Shown one piece after another: positions 1 through 6,453 of a stretch of DNA of 10,229 bases. A program made the translations under genes and the position numbers. The stretch is from CAZJDM01 sp964544765 (lineage in GTDB: Bacteria; Bdellovibrionota_B; Oligoflexia; CAYFLR01). The DNA is taken from the NCBI GenBank assembly GCA_964544765.1, contig CAZJDM010000152.1:1-10229 (forward strand), read 5' to 3'. The notes under the pieces were generated by a model, which was not told the origin of the DNA, did no database searches, and worked only from the letters and a program-made list of their open reading frames with translations. Position 1 is the stretch's first letter. Each line of letters starts with the position of its first letter.

Positions 1-2
1 AA

Positions 3-356
3 CAACCGTCAACCAGATTATACGTTAAAAAGGCAATAAGTATGTTGACACTACAGGGAGGATTATTTGCTAAAGCAGGACTTTGTGAAGCAGTAGCCTA
101 TAAAGGAAGTTCCACTAAAGAATACAAAAATGGTATCAAATTAAGAACTGATTTAAAGGCTCCTTTTACGCGACACGACATGAGAAGAGGATTTAATCTT
201 ATCGCTAAAGAAGCCGGGATGAGTTTAAATGATCGCTCAGCGATCCTTGGCCATGCACCGCAAGTCAATGAACTTCACTACTACGGGGTTCCTCAAATTA
301 ATGTTGAACAAATTTCCCGAATTTTAGACGCTTTGAAGGCTGATGATGCCGTGTAA
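3..356 (+). CDS. Tyrosine recombinase (phage-type integrase), C-terminal part, cut by window start
   Basis: This is the catalytic C-terminus of a tyrosine site-specific recombinase, which cuts and rejoins DNA at att sites. The frame is open leftward to the window edge, so the ATG at 42 is probably internal and the gene begins outside. Family motifs seen are HDMRR (H codon 174, first R codon 183; the HxxR box), LGH (G 249, H 252) and HYYG. The Tyr codon at 279 sits nine residues after the LGH histidine, the usual place of the nucleophile, and a second Tyr follows at 282. The upstream Arg box is not in the window. The gene ends 14 bases before the 3' end of a convergent tRNA-Leu gene, the usual position of an integrase beside a tRNA attachment site. 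Nothing visible in this part is broken. A Xer-type housekeeping recombinase is possible but less likely given the tRNA junction. Confidence 0.85.
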   Translation, partial: QPSTRLYVKKAISMLTLQGGLFAKAGLCEAVAYKGSSTKEYKNGIKLRTDLKAPFTRHDMRRGFNLIAKEAGMSLNDRSAILGHAPQVNELHYYGVPQINVEQISRILDALKADDAV

Positions 357-370
357 TACTTGGAAGATAA

Positions 371-395
371 TACCTTGGGAGGGAATCGAACCCTC
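371..395. other. Probable integration (att) site in the tRNA-Leu 3' end
   Basis: This is inferred from context. The integrase reading frame stops at 356, and the T-arm and acceptor 3' half of the tRNA begin at 371 on the same side. Many tyrosine integrases target tRNA 3' ends and restore them on integration. The exact core cannot be set because the partner repeat would lie to the left, outside the window. Confidence 0.4.
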
Positions 396-454
396 ATGAT
401 GTTGCCATCGCTGGATTTTGAATCCAGTGCGTCTACCAATTCCGCCACCAAGGC
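371..454 (-). tRNA. tRNA-Leu (anticodon CAA)
   Basis: The 84-nt minus-strand sequence folds as a type II tRNA. The acceptor stem GCCTTGG pairs with CCAAGGT (one G-U pair), with discriminator A. The D-loop contains TTGGTAGA. The anticodon arm is CTGGA/TCCAG with loop TTCAAAA, giving anticodon CAA at 418-420, which reads UUG. A long variable arm has stem GATG/CATC. The T-arm is GAGGG-TTCGATT-CCCTC. The class II shape, loop and discriminator A fit leucine. CCA is not encoded, so it must be added after transcription. The 3' half faces the integrase gene and is a plausible attB/attL core. Confidence 0.96.
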
Positions 455-656
455 TTTGTTACTATGCTGTTACAATTCACTCTTTCCACTTTTTATCTCT
501 AACTTTTTTCTTACCCTACACTTGTTACCACTCAACCATCGTATATAAAGAGACTCGTTATTGATTGCAATTTATGATAACAAGCAACAAGGACTTTAAA
601 TAAATATTTCCTTGATGTCTAGATCCAATTGATCTTTAGCCTATAACCACATGTTT
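455..656. other. Intergenic stretch between tRNA-Leu and the amidohydrolase gene
   Basis: This 202-base AT-rich stretch must hold the tRNA promoter (read leftward) and the end of the amidohydrolase transcript. I saw no clear promoter. Two weak inverted repeats are present: caagga/tccttg at 588-593 and 609-614, with a 15-base loop, and agatc/gatct at 621-635. Neither is followed by a T-run on the minus strand, so a terminator is not supported. Confidence 0.3.
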
Positions 657-2183
657 TCATGGTTTATTTTGATGAATGCCCGTGCCAGTGATTTTAGGTG
701 CTGTTTTTCTATATTGGTTAAATCCCACTGCAATTTTATCAATATTATTCATAAGATTGTTAGTATCTTTATCAACTACTTTCTTATTTCGCATGATCAA
801 ACGACCACCCGCAATAACTAAATTAACTTCACTACCATCAGCGGCCCATATTAAATTTTCAATTACATTATCAATAGTAGTTGGAATCAGGTTGGGTCGA
901 GTTAAATCGATTAAAATCATATCGGCATCTTTTTCTGGTTCAAGACTGCCGGCATTTAAGCCCAACATTCCAGCCGGTATCGTGGTAATCATTTCCAATA
1001 CTTGTCTAGCCGGCAACACAGTTGCATCTCGGTTTAATGCTTTCTGATATTGAGATGCTAACTTAGCCGCGGCAATAATATTTTGATTATCTGAAGAACC
1101 ACTTCCATCAGTAGCAATAGCCACATTAATATTTTGCTTCATCATTTCCAATATTGGAGGCATACCCGAACCTAAAATCGTATTAGCCGTTGGATTATGT
1201 ACTACATTGGCTCCTGTCTTCGATATAATTTCTAAATCTCGTTGGGTACAATGCACCTGATGTGCCAATATAGTTTTTTCATCCAAAACACCCAGATCAT
1301 ATAAATATTCAACCGGTGACAACTTGTATTGTGATTTAAACCAATTGGTAGTATTTAATTCCTCTGAACTATGTATGTGAAATAAAGTATTATGATCAAG
1401 GGACCACTTTTTTAAAGATTTGAGCATCTCGGGACCATTAGAAAAACCTTGATCGGGTCCTGGAATGATTTGTATTCTGGATTTATTATTATATTTCTTT
1501 AAATAATCGTCGAGTCGACTTATAGCCTTAGAAGGGGTATCTAACATCTCTTTATAGAAATTACGATCCTGAGCACCCACTGCAACAGTTATTCTAGTGC
1601 CAACTTCTTTATTGGCACGTACTAAATCATCTGTATGATTCTTGGCATAATTACATTGATGTACCATACTAGAAGTAATTCCATAATAAACATCGTCTAA
1701 TCTAGATTTTAGATAACAATAATAATTGGGAGATTCGCCCAGATCGTTTGCCAGTCTTTCATAATTGTTATTTATATATTGAGTAAAAAGATTAACCGCA
1801 TTATCCAGCCAAGTAGTTAAAGGGACATCCCTTTCAATACCTATAATGGGGGATTCGTGATCATGACCATGTGCCTTGATAAAACCGGGTAGTAATATTC
1901 CTTGATGACAATAACATTCTTTTGAGTTTAATTTTACACAACCAAGTTTTTTTTCTTTTTCTTTATTAAGCTCTTCTATTTTATCATCGTCAGGATCATA
2001 GCCTATAACATTAACTTGCCCGGCATATCGACTTACAATTCTCTTTTGCACATTATGATCAAAAGCTCCAACTTCAAGAATTTTACTTTCTTCAAATAGA
2101 ACATATCCATCTTCGATTGGGTTTTGTAAATCGCTTTTACCTCCTAAAGGCACCAGGAATTTTGCTCTAATCAGTTTCAACAT
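657..2183 (-). CDS. Metal-dependent amidohydrolase, ATZ/TRZ (SAH/MTA or cytosine deaminase-like) family
   Basis: This 508-residue protein is probably a cytoplasmic TIM-barrel enzyme that removes an amino group or chloride from a purine, pyrimidine or similar ring. The motifs appear in family order: PGFIKAHGH (metal H105, H107), FHIHSSEE (metal H271, acid E274), ILAHQVH (H308), HNPTAN (329-334), GSGMPPI and ATDGSGS (metal D359). The C-terminal part closes the small beta-sandwich with the usual adenine-deaminase-like ADMILID segment. All expected ligands are present, so it should be active. Substrate cannot be told from sequence. Compared with relatives it carries an extra charged, Cys-containing segment at about residues 62-93, before the HxH strand. 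The start ATG has an AGGA at 2194-2197. It is divergent from the ribbon-helix-helix gene. Confidence 0.9.
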   Translation of the reverse strand: MLKLIRAKFLVPLGGKSDLQNPIEDGYVLFEESKILEVGAFDHNVQKRIVSRYAGQVNVIGYDPDDDKIEELNKEKEKKLGCVKLNSKECYCHQGILLPGFIKAHGHDHESPIIGIERDVPLTTWLDNAVNLFTQYINNNYERLANDLGESPNYYCYLKSRLDDVYYGITSSMVHQCNYAKNHTDDLVRANKEVGTRITVAVGAQDRNFYKEMLDTPSKAISRLDDYLKKYNNKSRIQIIPGPDQGFSNGPEMLKSLKKWSLDHNTLFHIHSSEELNTTNWFKSQYKLSPVEYLYDLGVLDEKTILAHQVHCTQRDLEIISKTGANVVHNPTANTILGSGMPPILEMMKQNINVAIATDGSGSSDNQNIIAAAKLASQYQKALNRDATVLPARQVLEMITTIPAGMLGLNAGSLEPEKDADMILIDLTRPNLIPTTIDNVIENLIWAADGSEVNLVIAGGRLIMRNKKVVDKDTNNLMNNIDKIAVGFNQYRKTAPKITGTGIHQNKP

Positions 2184-2252
2184 GGTTCCATTTTCCTATT
2201 TTTATTCTTATTACTTCTCATATCCCTATTTCTATTTCTAATAATGATCGCA

Positions 2253-2281
2253 ATTATTACATAAAAAGTATTTGCAGTCAA
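2253..2281 (-). promoter_or_regulatory. Predicted promoter of the amidohydrolase gene
   Basis: Read on the minus strand, TTGACT (2276-2281) is followed after exactly 17 bases by AATAAT (2253-2258). Each is one mismatch from the sigma-70 consensus. The leader would be about 60 bases. The -10 lies in one arm of a 7-bp inverted repeat, taataat/attatta (2239-2245, 2253-2259). Prediction only. Confidence 0.5.
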
Positions 2282-2300
2282 AAACAGAACGTGATACATA
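2272..2300 (+). promoter_or_regulatory. Predicted promoter of the ribbon-helix-helix gene
   Basis: TTGCAG (2272-2277), a 17-base spacer and TACATA (2295-2300) give a moderate sigma-70-type match. Its -35 overlaps the -35 of the divergent promoter. Its -10 lies inside the left arm of the 10-bp inverted repeat, so a protein on that repeat would block it. Prediction only. Confidence 0.4.
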
Positions 2301-2326
2301 ATTAATAATGAGTTTATATGTATCAC
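2291..2326. promoter_or_regulatory. Perfect 10-bp inverted repeat, candidate operator
   Basis: GTGATACATA at 2291-2300 is repeated as its exact reverse complement at 2317-2326, with a 16-base AT-rich spacer. It lies just upstream of the ribbon-helix-helix gene and covers the predicted -10, which suits negative autoregulation. An RNA hairpin in the leader is the alternative, but the 16-base loop is long for that. Confidence 0.5.
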
Positions 2327-2347
2327 ATTTTTAAAAGAGGTTTTATT

Positions 2348-2740
2348 ATGAATAAGAATTTAAAAAAGACTATTGAACAAATTCGAAAAAAGACCCAAAA
2401 AGAGGCTCAAAAAATTATCAAAGATGCCAAAGATAAAGTTGAAGAATTAAGAGAAGAGGGAAAAAAAGAAATCACTCGTTTAAAAGATCTGGCTAAAAGC
2501 GAACTTACCATTGTAAAAAGTTCTTTTATCCACACGCGGATTGATCCTAAATTAGCTAAGAAATTAAACGATCATACTCAAAAATTAGGAATTTCAACAT
2601 CCGATTATGTACGTGGTCTTATCAAAGATTCTCTCAGCAAAACAAGTACCAGTAAAGGAACAACTAAACCAAAGGCTGCTGCTAAAAAACCCAGAAGCAC
2701 TACTACCAAAACTAAAAAGGATTCATCCACGAAGAAATAG
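2348..2740 (+). CDS. Small basic coiled-coil / ribbon-helix-helix protein with histone-H1-like tail
   Basis: I know no named family for this whole 130-residue protein, but three parts are visible. Residues 1-57 are a highly charged, Lys/Glu-rich heptad-like helix, probably a coiled coil. Residues 59-97 match the ribbon-helix-helix fold: strand FIHTRID, helix PKLAKKLNDHTQKLG, then helix STSDYVRGLIKDSL. Residues 98-130 are a disordered Lys/Thr/Ser/Ala tail with AAAKKP, like bacterial histone-H1-like DNA-compacting tails. The start at 2348 is chosen because AGAGG (2336-2340) lies at good spacing; an in-frame ATG at 2318 lies inside the inverted repeat and lacks such a site. The role is probably a transcription regulator or nucleoid-associated protein binding the repeat at 2291-2326. 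That role is inferred. Confidence 0.8.
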   Translation: MNKNLKKTIEQIRKKTQKEAQKIIKDAKDKVEELREEGKKEITRLKDLAKSELTIVKSSFIHTRIDPKLAKKLNDHTQKLGISTSDYVRGLIKDSLSKTSTSKGTTKPKAAAKKPRSTTTKTKKDSSTKK

Positions 2741-2809
2741 TAAATATGACATGAAAGATCTAAAGAAAATTAACAAAAGAAATAAAATATACAAGATCTA
2801 AAAATATTA

Positions 2810-3151
2810 TTAAGGTACTATTCGTGGTCCTCGTCCGCCTTGTACAACCCCTCTATGAGCACCTTGAGTATTATCTTTAATAGTCGGATTTAATGGTGCA
2901 TCTAGAAAATCTCCTGGAGGAGCATTAAGACCTGGAAGGAATCTATGGACAGTTCTATGAAATGATGACCCTGGAGTCGATCCATTATTTCCAGCTGGTT
3001 TCTTTTTTCCTAGACTAGATTGAATACCTTGCCCGGTTACATAACCGTCTCCACTGGTCCTACCAGATGATTTAGTATCAAAAGCAAATCCCCAAGTTGA
3101 AAAAGAAGTTAATATTATAAATAAAAATAGTCCTTTTGTTATTTGCCTCAT
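2810..3151 (-). CDS. Small secreted Gly/Pro-rich protein of unknown function
   Basis: The protein has 113 residues and no recognised family. The N-terminus MRQITKG is followed by a hydrophobic stretch (about residues 8-22) ending in a GFA/FD signal-peptidase-like site, so it should be exported. The mature part of about 90 residues is rich in Gly, Ser, Pro, Asn and Arg (GRTSGDG, GNNGSTPGSS, GGRGPR), basic, cysteine-free and probably largely disordered. The ATG at 3151 is preceded by a strong GGAGGAGG ribosome site; a TTG 15 bases further upstream falls in that site and is unlikely to be the start. The gene lies 85 bases downstream of the exported hydrolase on the same strand and is probably co-transcribed. 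Confidence 0.65.
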   Translation of the reverse strand: MRQITKGLFLFIILTSFSTWGFAFDTKSSGRTSGDGYVTGQGIQSSLGKKKPAGNNGSTPGSSFHRTVHRFLPGLNAPPGDFLDAPLNPTIKDNTQGAHRGVVQGGRGPRIVP

Positions 3152-3182
3152 AATTACCTCCTCCAAATTATCTTTCTCAATT

Positions 3183-3225
3183 TAACGCGCGACGTGCGTA
3201 CTTGCGAAACCCTCACATCGCGTTA
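3183..3225 (-). other. GC-rich inverted repeat between the two exported-protein genes
   Basis: taacgcg (3183-3189) pairs exactly with cgcgtta (3219-3225). An inner tgtg/cgca pairing (with one G-U) can extend the stem in the leftward transcript. The CG-rich sequence stands out in this AT-rich DNA. There is no T-run after it, so a processing or stability hairpin is more likely than a terminator. It may set relative expression of the two genes. Confidence 0.35.
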
Positions 3226-3236
3226 CATCACTTCAA

Positions 3237-4760
3237 TTATATATTATGCGCCTTTTCTAATCGTACACAAGCAAGAGCAGTTTCTTGTGGACCTTCGGTG
3301 CATTCTACGCAACCCAACGCTTTCTCCACCTTAGCAACTGAAATTGGATTAAATACATTTTTAAAAGCTTTCAATTGTTGCCACATTCCTGGAAATTGAT
3401 ACCATTTGGCCCTCTCATCCGCTCTTAACATAGGTTTCCATCTTTGACCAACTACTGACCAAAAACCTCTCTTTCCCGCACTGCTCAATCTAACACCTTG
3501 TTGGGTCGGTACATTAGTATCATTAAGAGCTAGTTCAGCAACAGCACTGCCCTGAGCCCACCATCCTTTGATAGTATTCCAAATTCGTTTTACCCTACCC
3601 GGTTTATGGACATAGGCAACTAAAGTCCCAACTCTCTCTTGAATAAGTTTTTGTATTGTACTAATGGCCAGAGCTTTTTCATAATCTCTGATAGGGCTTT
3701 CCGCTTCAAATGACCTTGGGTTAAGAATACTAATACGTGTAGGAATCTTAGATCTAGTCATCCCATTAACTATCTGTTCAATTAAAAATCTTCTGTCTTC
3801 ATCTTGTAATATCGCATCCATTGGAACTCCACGAGCATGTTCGGCTAAGACTTTTTCTAAATCAAGACCACCTTGTACTAACTGATCTCGCGGTATAGAC
3901 ATAAAATGCTCTACTAGGATAGTTCGAACATCTTTTCCTTGATGAAACCGTTCATCCGCTGGAAAAAGTTGTTCTATACTTCCCTTCTTAATAAAGCCAT
4001 TAGCTTCGGCTTCCCGAAATAAATTCATAATAGCTAATTTGGTGTATCTTGAGTCGGTAACAAAACTTGTTTTTACCCAATCTTGCATACCTTGATCAGC
4101 AAGAAATCTTTCATGTAAGGTCTCAGCATCAACTCTAGAAGCGCCTTCTACCAAGGCCTCCTCAGGCATTAAATCTCTTAAAGCTACCAATGCTTGTAAA
4201 ACTCTCCTAGTCATTCGGTTAAAGAAGTCTATTTTCTCAGATGGACGATCAGGCACATGGGCTCCATCCGCATGGCCCAGATTAGCTTCATAACCAGCAT
4301 GTCCAAAAGAATCTTGCAAAACATGTATCCCAGCGGATACCATGATAATATCCCCTCTTTTTAACCCTTCAAAAATTAACCAACTGGCAAAATTAGAATT
4401 AGGTTCAGTTTTGGGAGCCAGGTTTACACCTTTTACTAAAGTGCCCATTAAATCTTTCTTATCTATAGAACCTGTTAATGTTGCCGAAGGAAAGTGAAAT
4501 CTAATCCTACCACCTCTAGTCCAAAATGGAGAAGTACTTGTAGCTTCATCTACCTGTTCATTAGAAGAAGCTATTAAAGAAGACATTTTATGATTGAATC
4601 CAGCCATTCGAGCTAGATAATAGGTCATATAAAAATGGGTTTCTAGTCCATAACTCAATAAGACCTTGGAACTAAAACCACCAACTAACAATAGACCTGA
4701 AATTGAAACGATCAAAAATCTTGCTCTTAATGGATTAAACATCCAATTTAAAATTCTCAT
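3237..4760 (-). CDS. Exported hydrolase with zinc-dependent phospholipase C-like motifs
   Basis: The protein has 507 residues. A basic N-terminus (NPLRARF) and a hydrophobic run at about residues 15-29 form a signal peptide or membrane anchor. The next 130 residues carry motifs like bacterial zinc phospholipase C/P1-nuclease-fold proteins and DUF6765-type proteins: ETHFYMTYYLARMAGF (H42), NEQVDEA (D71), RFHFP (H89) and GIHVLQDSFGHAGY (H146, D150, H154), then HADGAH (H163, H168). These His and Asp residues would bind zinc in the mature enzyme outside the cytoplasm. Roughly residues 180-507 are mostly helical and unrecognised, with three Cys near the end (GCVEC and ALAC). The start has AGGAG at good spacing. 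Substrate is unknown; phospholipid or nucleic acid phosphoesters are guesses from the fold. It is probably the first gene of a two-gene leftward unit. Confidence 0.7.
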   Translation of the reverse strand: MRILNWMFNPLRARFLIVSISGLLLVGGFSSKVLLSYGLETHFYMTYYLARMAGFNHKMSSLIASSNEQVDEATSTSPFWTRGGRIRFHFPSATLTGSIDKKDLMGTLVKGVNLAPKTEPNSNFASWLIFEGLKRGDIIMVSAGIHVLQDSFGHAGYEANLGHADGAHVPDRPSEKIDFFNRMTRRVLQALVALRDLMPEEALVEGASRVDAETLHERFLADQGMQDWVKTSFVTDSRYTKLAIMNLFREAEANGFIKKGSIEQLFPADERFHQGKDVRTILVEHFMSIPRDQLVQGGLDLEKVLAEHARGVPMDAILQDEDRRFLIEQIVNGMTRSKIPTRISILNPRSFEAESPIRDYEKALAISTIQKLIQERVGTLVAYVHKPGRVKRIWNTIKGWWAQGSAVAELALNDTNVPTQQGVRLSSAGKRGFWSVVGQRWKPMLRADERAKWYQFPGMWQQLKAFKNVFNPISVAKVEKALGCVECTEGPQETALACVRLEKAHNI

Positions 4761-5023
4761 GATAATCTCCTATTTGTTACATCTCATTTTTTTCTGCACT
4801 TTTAAATTTGATAACCTACTAACACAAAAATATACAATTTTGCAAACCATTTCTTATTTTTATATAATGTCAAAATAGAATTAAAAAAATGGATCTGAAA
4901 TTAATCAATTGTAATACAAATTTATTTTATATCTTTTCAATTATCTCTCTCAATGATAAAATAAAACATGGAGGATTTTATAAGAAATCTGCTTTTTTAA
5001 CCGAATAAATTAGGATTGATCAT
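4761..5023. other. Divergent intergenic region between the exported hydrolase and the outer-membrane protein gene
   Basis: This very AT-rich stretch must carry promoters in both directions. A fair rightward candidate is listed separately. Leftward, TTGACA can be read at 4868-4873 on the minus strand, but no good -10 follows at 16-18 bases. No strong repeat was seen. Confidence 0.4.
4934..4962 (+). promoter_or_regulatory. Predicted promoter of the outer-membrane protein gene
   Basis: TTTTCA (4934-4939), a 17-base spacer and TAAAAT (4957-4962) match four and five of six consensus bases. The start codon follows about 60 bases later. Background AT content makes chance matches common. Confidence 0.4.
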
Positions 5024-6295
5024 ATGTCCTACAATATTAGGTTGCTCTTAACGATTTGTTCTTTTTTTACTATTTTTATCTTTTCACGAATTGGAACAGC
5101 TACCGAAGGTAAGGTAATTTTCCATGACACCAAAAAAAATACCATAACGGTTAACATCGGTAAATCTGATGGCTTGACAGTGGGATCATACTTAACAGTT
5201 TATAAAATAATATCCAAAATTGTTCAGAAATCGAGAGCCTTAAAAAGAAGTAGCCGCGGAAATAGAATAAAAGTTGCTATCGCCAAAGTTATCACAGTTA
5301 AAAGGACCAACTGCGTCGCGTTAATTCGTCAAATGAATAGGGATGTATATAATCTCAGAGGTTATCTAGTTGTTTTTAAGGGAATGGTAAGGATCGGCGG
5401 TAGAAAGAGAACGGCTCAACAAGCTCCCAGGATCGCCTTAAACGTGGGCTTTGGATACGGTTCGACAGATGGTTTTGAATTCAAGAGGGACAGATGGTCC
5501 CCAGGACAAAGTTCTTCTGATGATGGAATAACAAATGTTTCTACTTTAGACATACCTAATGTTTCATCGATGGTTTATGGAGTAGATCTAACTGTTTGGC
5601 CCTTTTCTTTTCAAAAAAAGCAAACTTTCTATACTAATTTATTTGGTATAGGAACCAACTTTTCATACGGTAGTTTATCATCATTTGATATATGGGCGGC
5701 TAATCACCTATTTGGGGATGATGTGGAAGAAGGGCAAATAGTCTCGGCAACTGGATCAACCATGAATCTTGGGGTTGATTTACGGATGCGAATGGGTGGA
5801 ACTATTTTTAAGAATGTATATAGTTCTGGAATATTGAAAATAATTCCCTATGATACGCATCGAATTAACTTAGAAGCCTCTACCATCCTCAACAAGAAAG
5901 CTTTATTAAAAAGTTTGTCCTTTCGCTTTATAGGAGTTGGAATAGAAGGTGAGGTGTTAGCTAAAAACACTTTTGGACTACGCGGTTTCGTTGATTTGGC
6001 TCTACCCTTTTTAAACTCTATTTCGGCAGAATGGGATAAAGAAGCTGTTCATAATGAAGACGATCCTACTACCTTTTATCGAGAAATTAACTATGTCGAT
6101 TCATTCTTCTGGCGCTATGGTATATCCGGTATGGTGGGATATAAAACTTTTCGTTTTAGTGTCTTTTTCAAGCAAGGCCGAATATACGCCGAAAACGACG
6201 ATGGAATAACTGATGCAACTAGTGAAGATAAAGGAACCTATGAAACCTCTGAACACTGGTATAACATTGGATTATCAGTCGGCGTATTATATTAA
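5024..6295 (+). CDS. Probable outer-membrane protein: FlgT-C/SH3-like domain plus beta-barrel
   Basis: The protein has 423 residues. A signal peptide is clear: hydrophobic residues 6-20 and a likely cut after A26 in GTATEG. Residues 28-120 fit the small beta domain found at FlgT C-termini and in related envelope proteins: GKVIF, then VNIGKSDGLTVGSYLTVYK, a basic loop, then KVAIAKVITVKRTNCVALI. From about residue 135 to the end there are alternating hydrophobic/aromatic strands separated by polar turns (LNVGFGYGST, YTNLFGIGTNFSYGSL, RYGISGMVGYKTFRFSVFFKQGRIY), ending in GVLY. The terminal aromatic residue is typical of outer-membrane barrels that BAM inserts. Role unknown; porin, adhesin or flagellar/envelope link are open. 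AGGA at 5012-5015 supports the start. Confidence 0.65.
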   Translation: MSYNIRLLLTICSFFTIFIFSRIGTATEGKVIFHDTKKNTITVNIGKSDGLTVGSYLTVYKIISKIVQKSRALKRSSRGNRIKVAIAKVITVKRTNCVALIRQMNRDVYNLRGYLVVFKGMVRIGGRKRTAQQAPRIALNVGFGYGSTDGFEFKRDRWSPGQSSSDDGITNVSTLDIPNVSSMVYGVDLTVWPFSFQKKQTFYTNLFGIGTNFSYGSLSSFDIWAANHLFGDDVEEGQIVSATGSTMNLGVDLRMRMGGTIFKNVYSSGILKIIPYDTHRINLEASTILNKKALLKSLSFRFIGVGIEGEVLAKNTFGLRGFVDLALPFLNSISAEWDKEAVHNEDDPTTFYREINYVDSFFWRYGISGMVGYKTFRFSVFFKQGRIYAENDDGITDATSEDKGTYETSEHWYNIGLSVGVLY

Positions 6296-6349
6296 TTCTA
6301 TTGTCGCATTATACTAACTAATGATTTAAACCGCTTAAAATTTTTCTTT

Positions 6350-6381
6350 GACATCTAAATAGATGTCTACTACTCTTTTTT
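6350..6381 (+). terminator. Possible terminator after the outer-membrane protein gene
   Basis: A perfect 7-bp hairpin, gacatct-aaat-agatgtc (6350-6367), lies 54 bases after the stop codon. Six T residues follow at 6376-6381, but eight bases separate them from the stem, which weakens the call. The stem is AT-rich. It may be a processing hairpin instead. Confidence 0.35.
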
Positions 6382-6402
6382 ATTACTGCTCTCAAATCAA
6401 TA

Positions 6403-6431
6403 TAGACAAAATGAGCAAATCTTGCTATATA
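6403..6431 (+). promoter_or_regulatory. Predicted nrdJ promoter
   Basis: TAGACA (6403-6408), a 17-base spacer and TATATA (6426-6431) form a good sigma-70-type match. The -10 lies inside the first NrdR-like box, so repressor binding would occlude it. The start codon is about 75 bases downstream of the expected transcription start. Confidence 0.5.
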
Positions 6432-6437
6432 TAGGTC
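6422..6437. promoter_or_regulatory. NrdR box 1 (predicted)
   Basis: The 16-mer TTGCTATATATAGGTC has the exact palindromic core CTATATATAG (6425-6434), which fits the core of the NrdR box consensus (ACACWATATATWGTGT, from memory). The outer flanks are poor matches. It overlaps the predicted -10 of the class II ribonucleotide reductase gene. Confidence 0.65.
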
Positions 6438-6453
6438 TAGGAATTAATCCATA

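Noticed and set aside
360..548. 62-codon plus-strand ORF
   Set aside because: It lies across the tRNA-Leu gene in antisense; the tRNA explains the sequence.
676..1047. 123-codon plus-strand ORF
   Set aside because: It is antisense to the C-terminal half of the well-supported amidohydrolase and has no family features.
2607..2801. 64-codon plus-strand ORF
   Set aside because: It overlaps the ribbon-helix-helix gene in another frame and lacks a ribosome site.
2755..2802. Direct repeat aagatctaaa at 2755-2764 and 2793-2802
   Set aside because: Ten AT-rich bases with no partner structure; chance is sufficient, and no terminator fold results.
3143..3399. Two overlapping plus-strand ORFs of 63 and 65 codons
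   Set aside because: They lie opposite the 3' end of the exported hydrolase and the spacer, with no recognisable product.
4666..4878. 70-codon plus-strand ORF
   Set aside because: It begins inside the hydrolase gene on the opposite strand and is AT-driven and hydrophobic by composition.
4968..5000. 10-codon leader peptide before the outer-membrane protein gene
   Set aside because: The ATG is followed by a short open frame, but no ribosome site precedes it and no run of regulatory codons is present.
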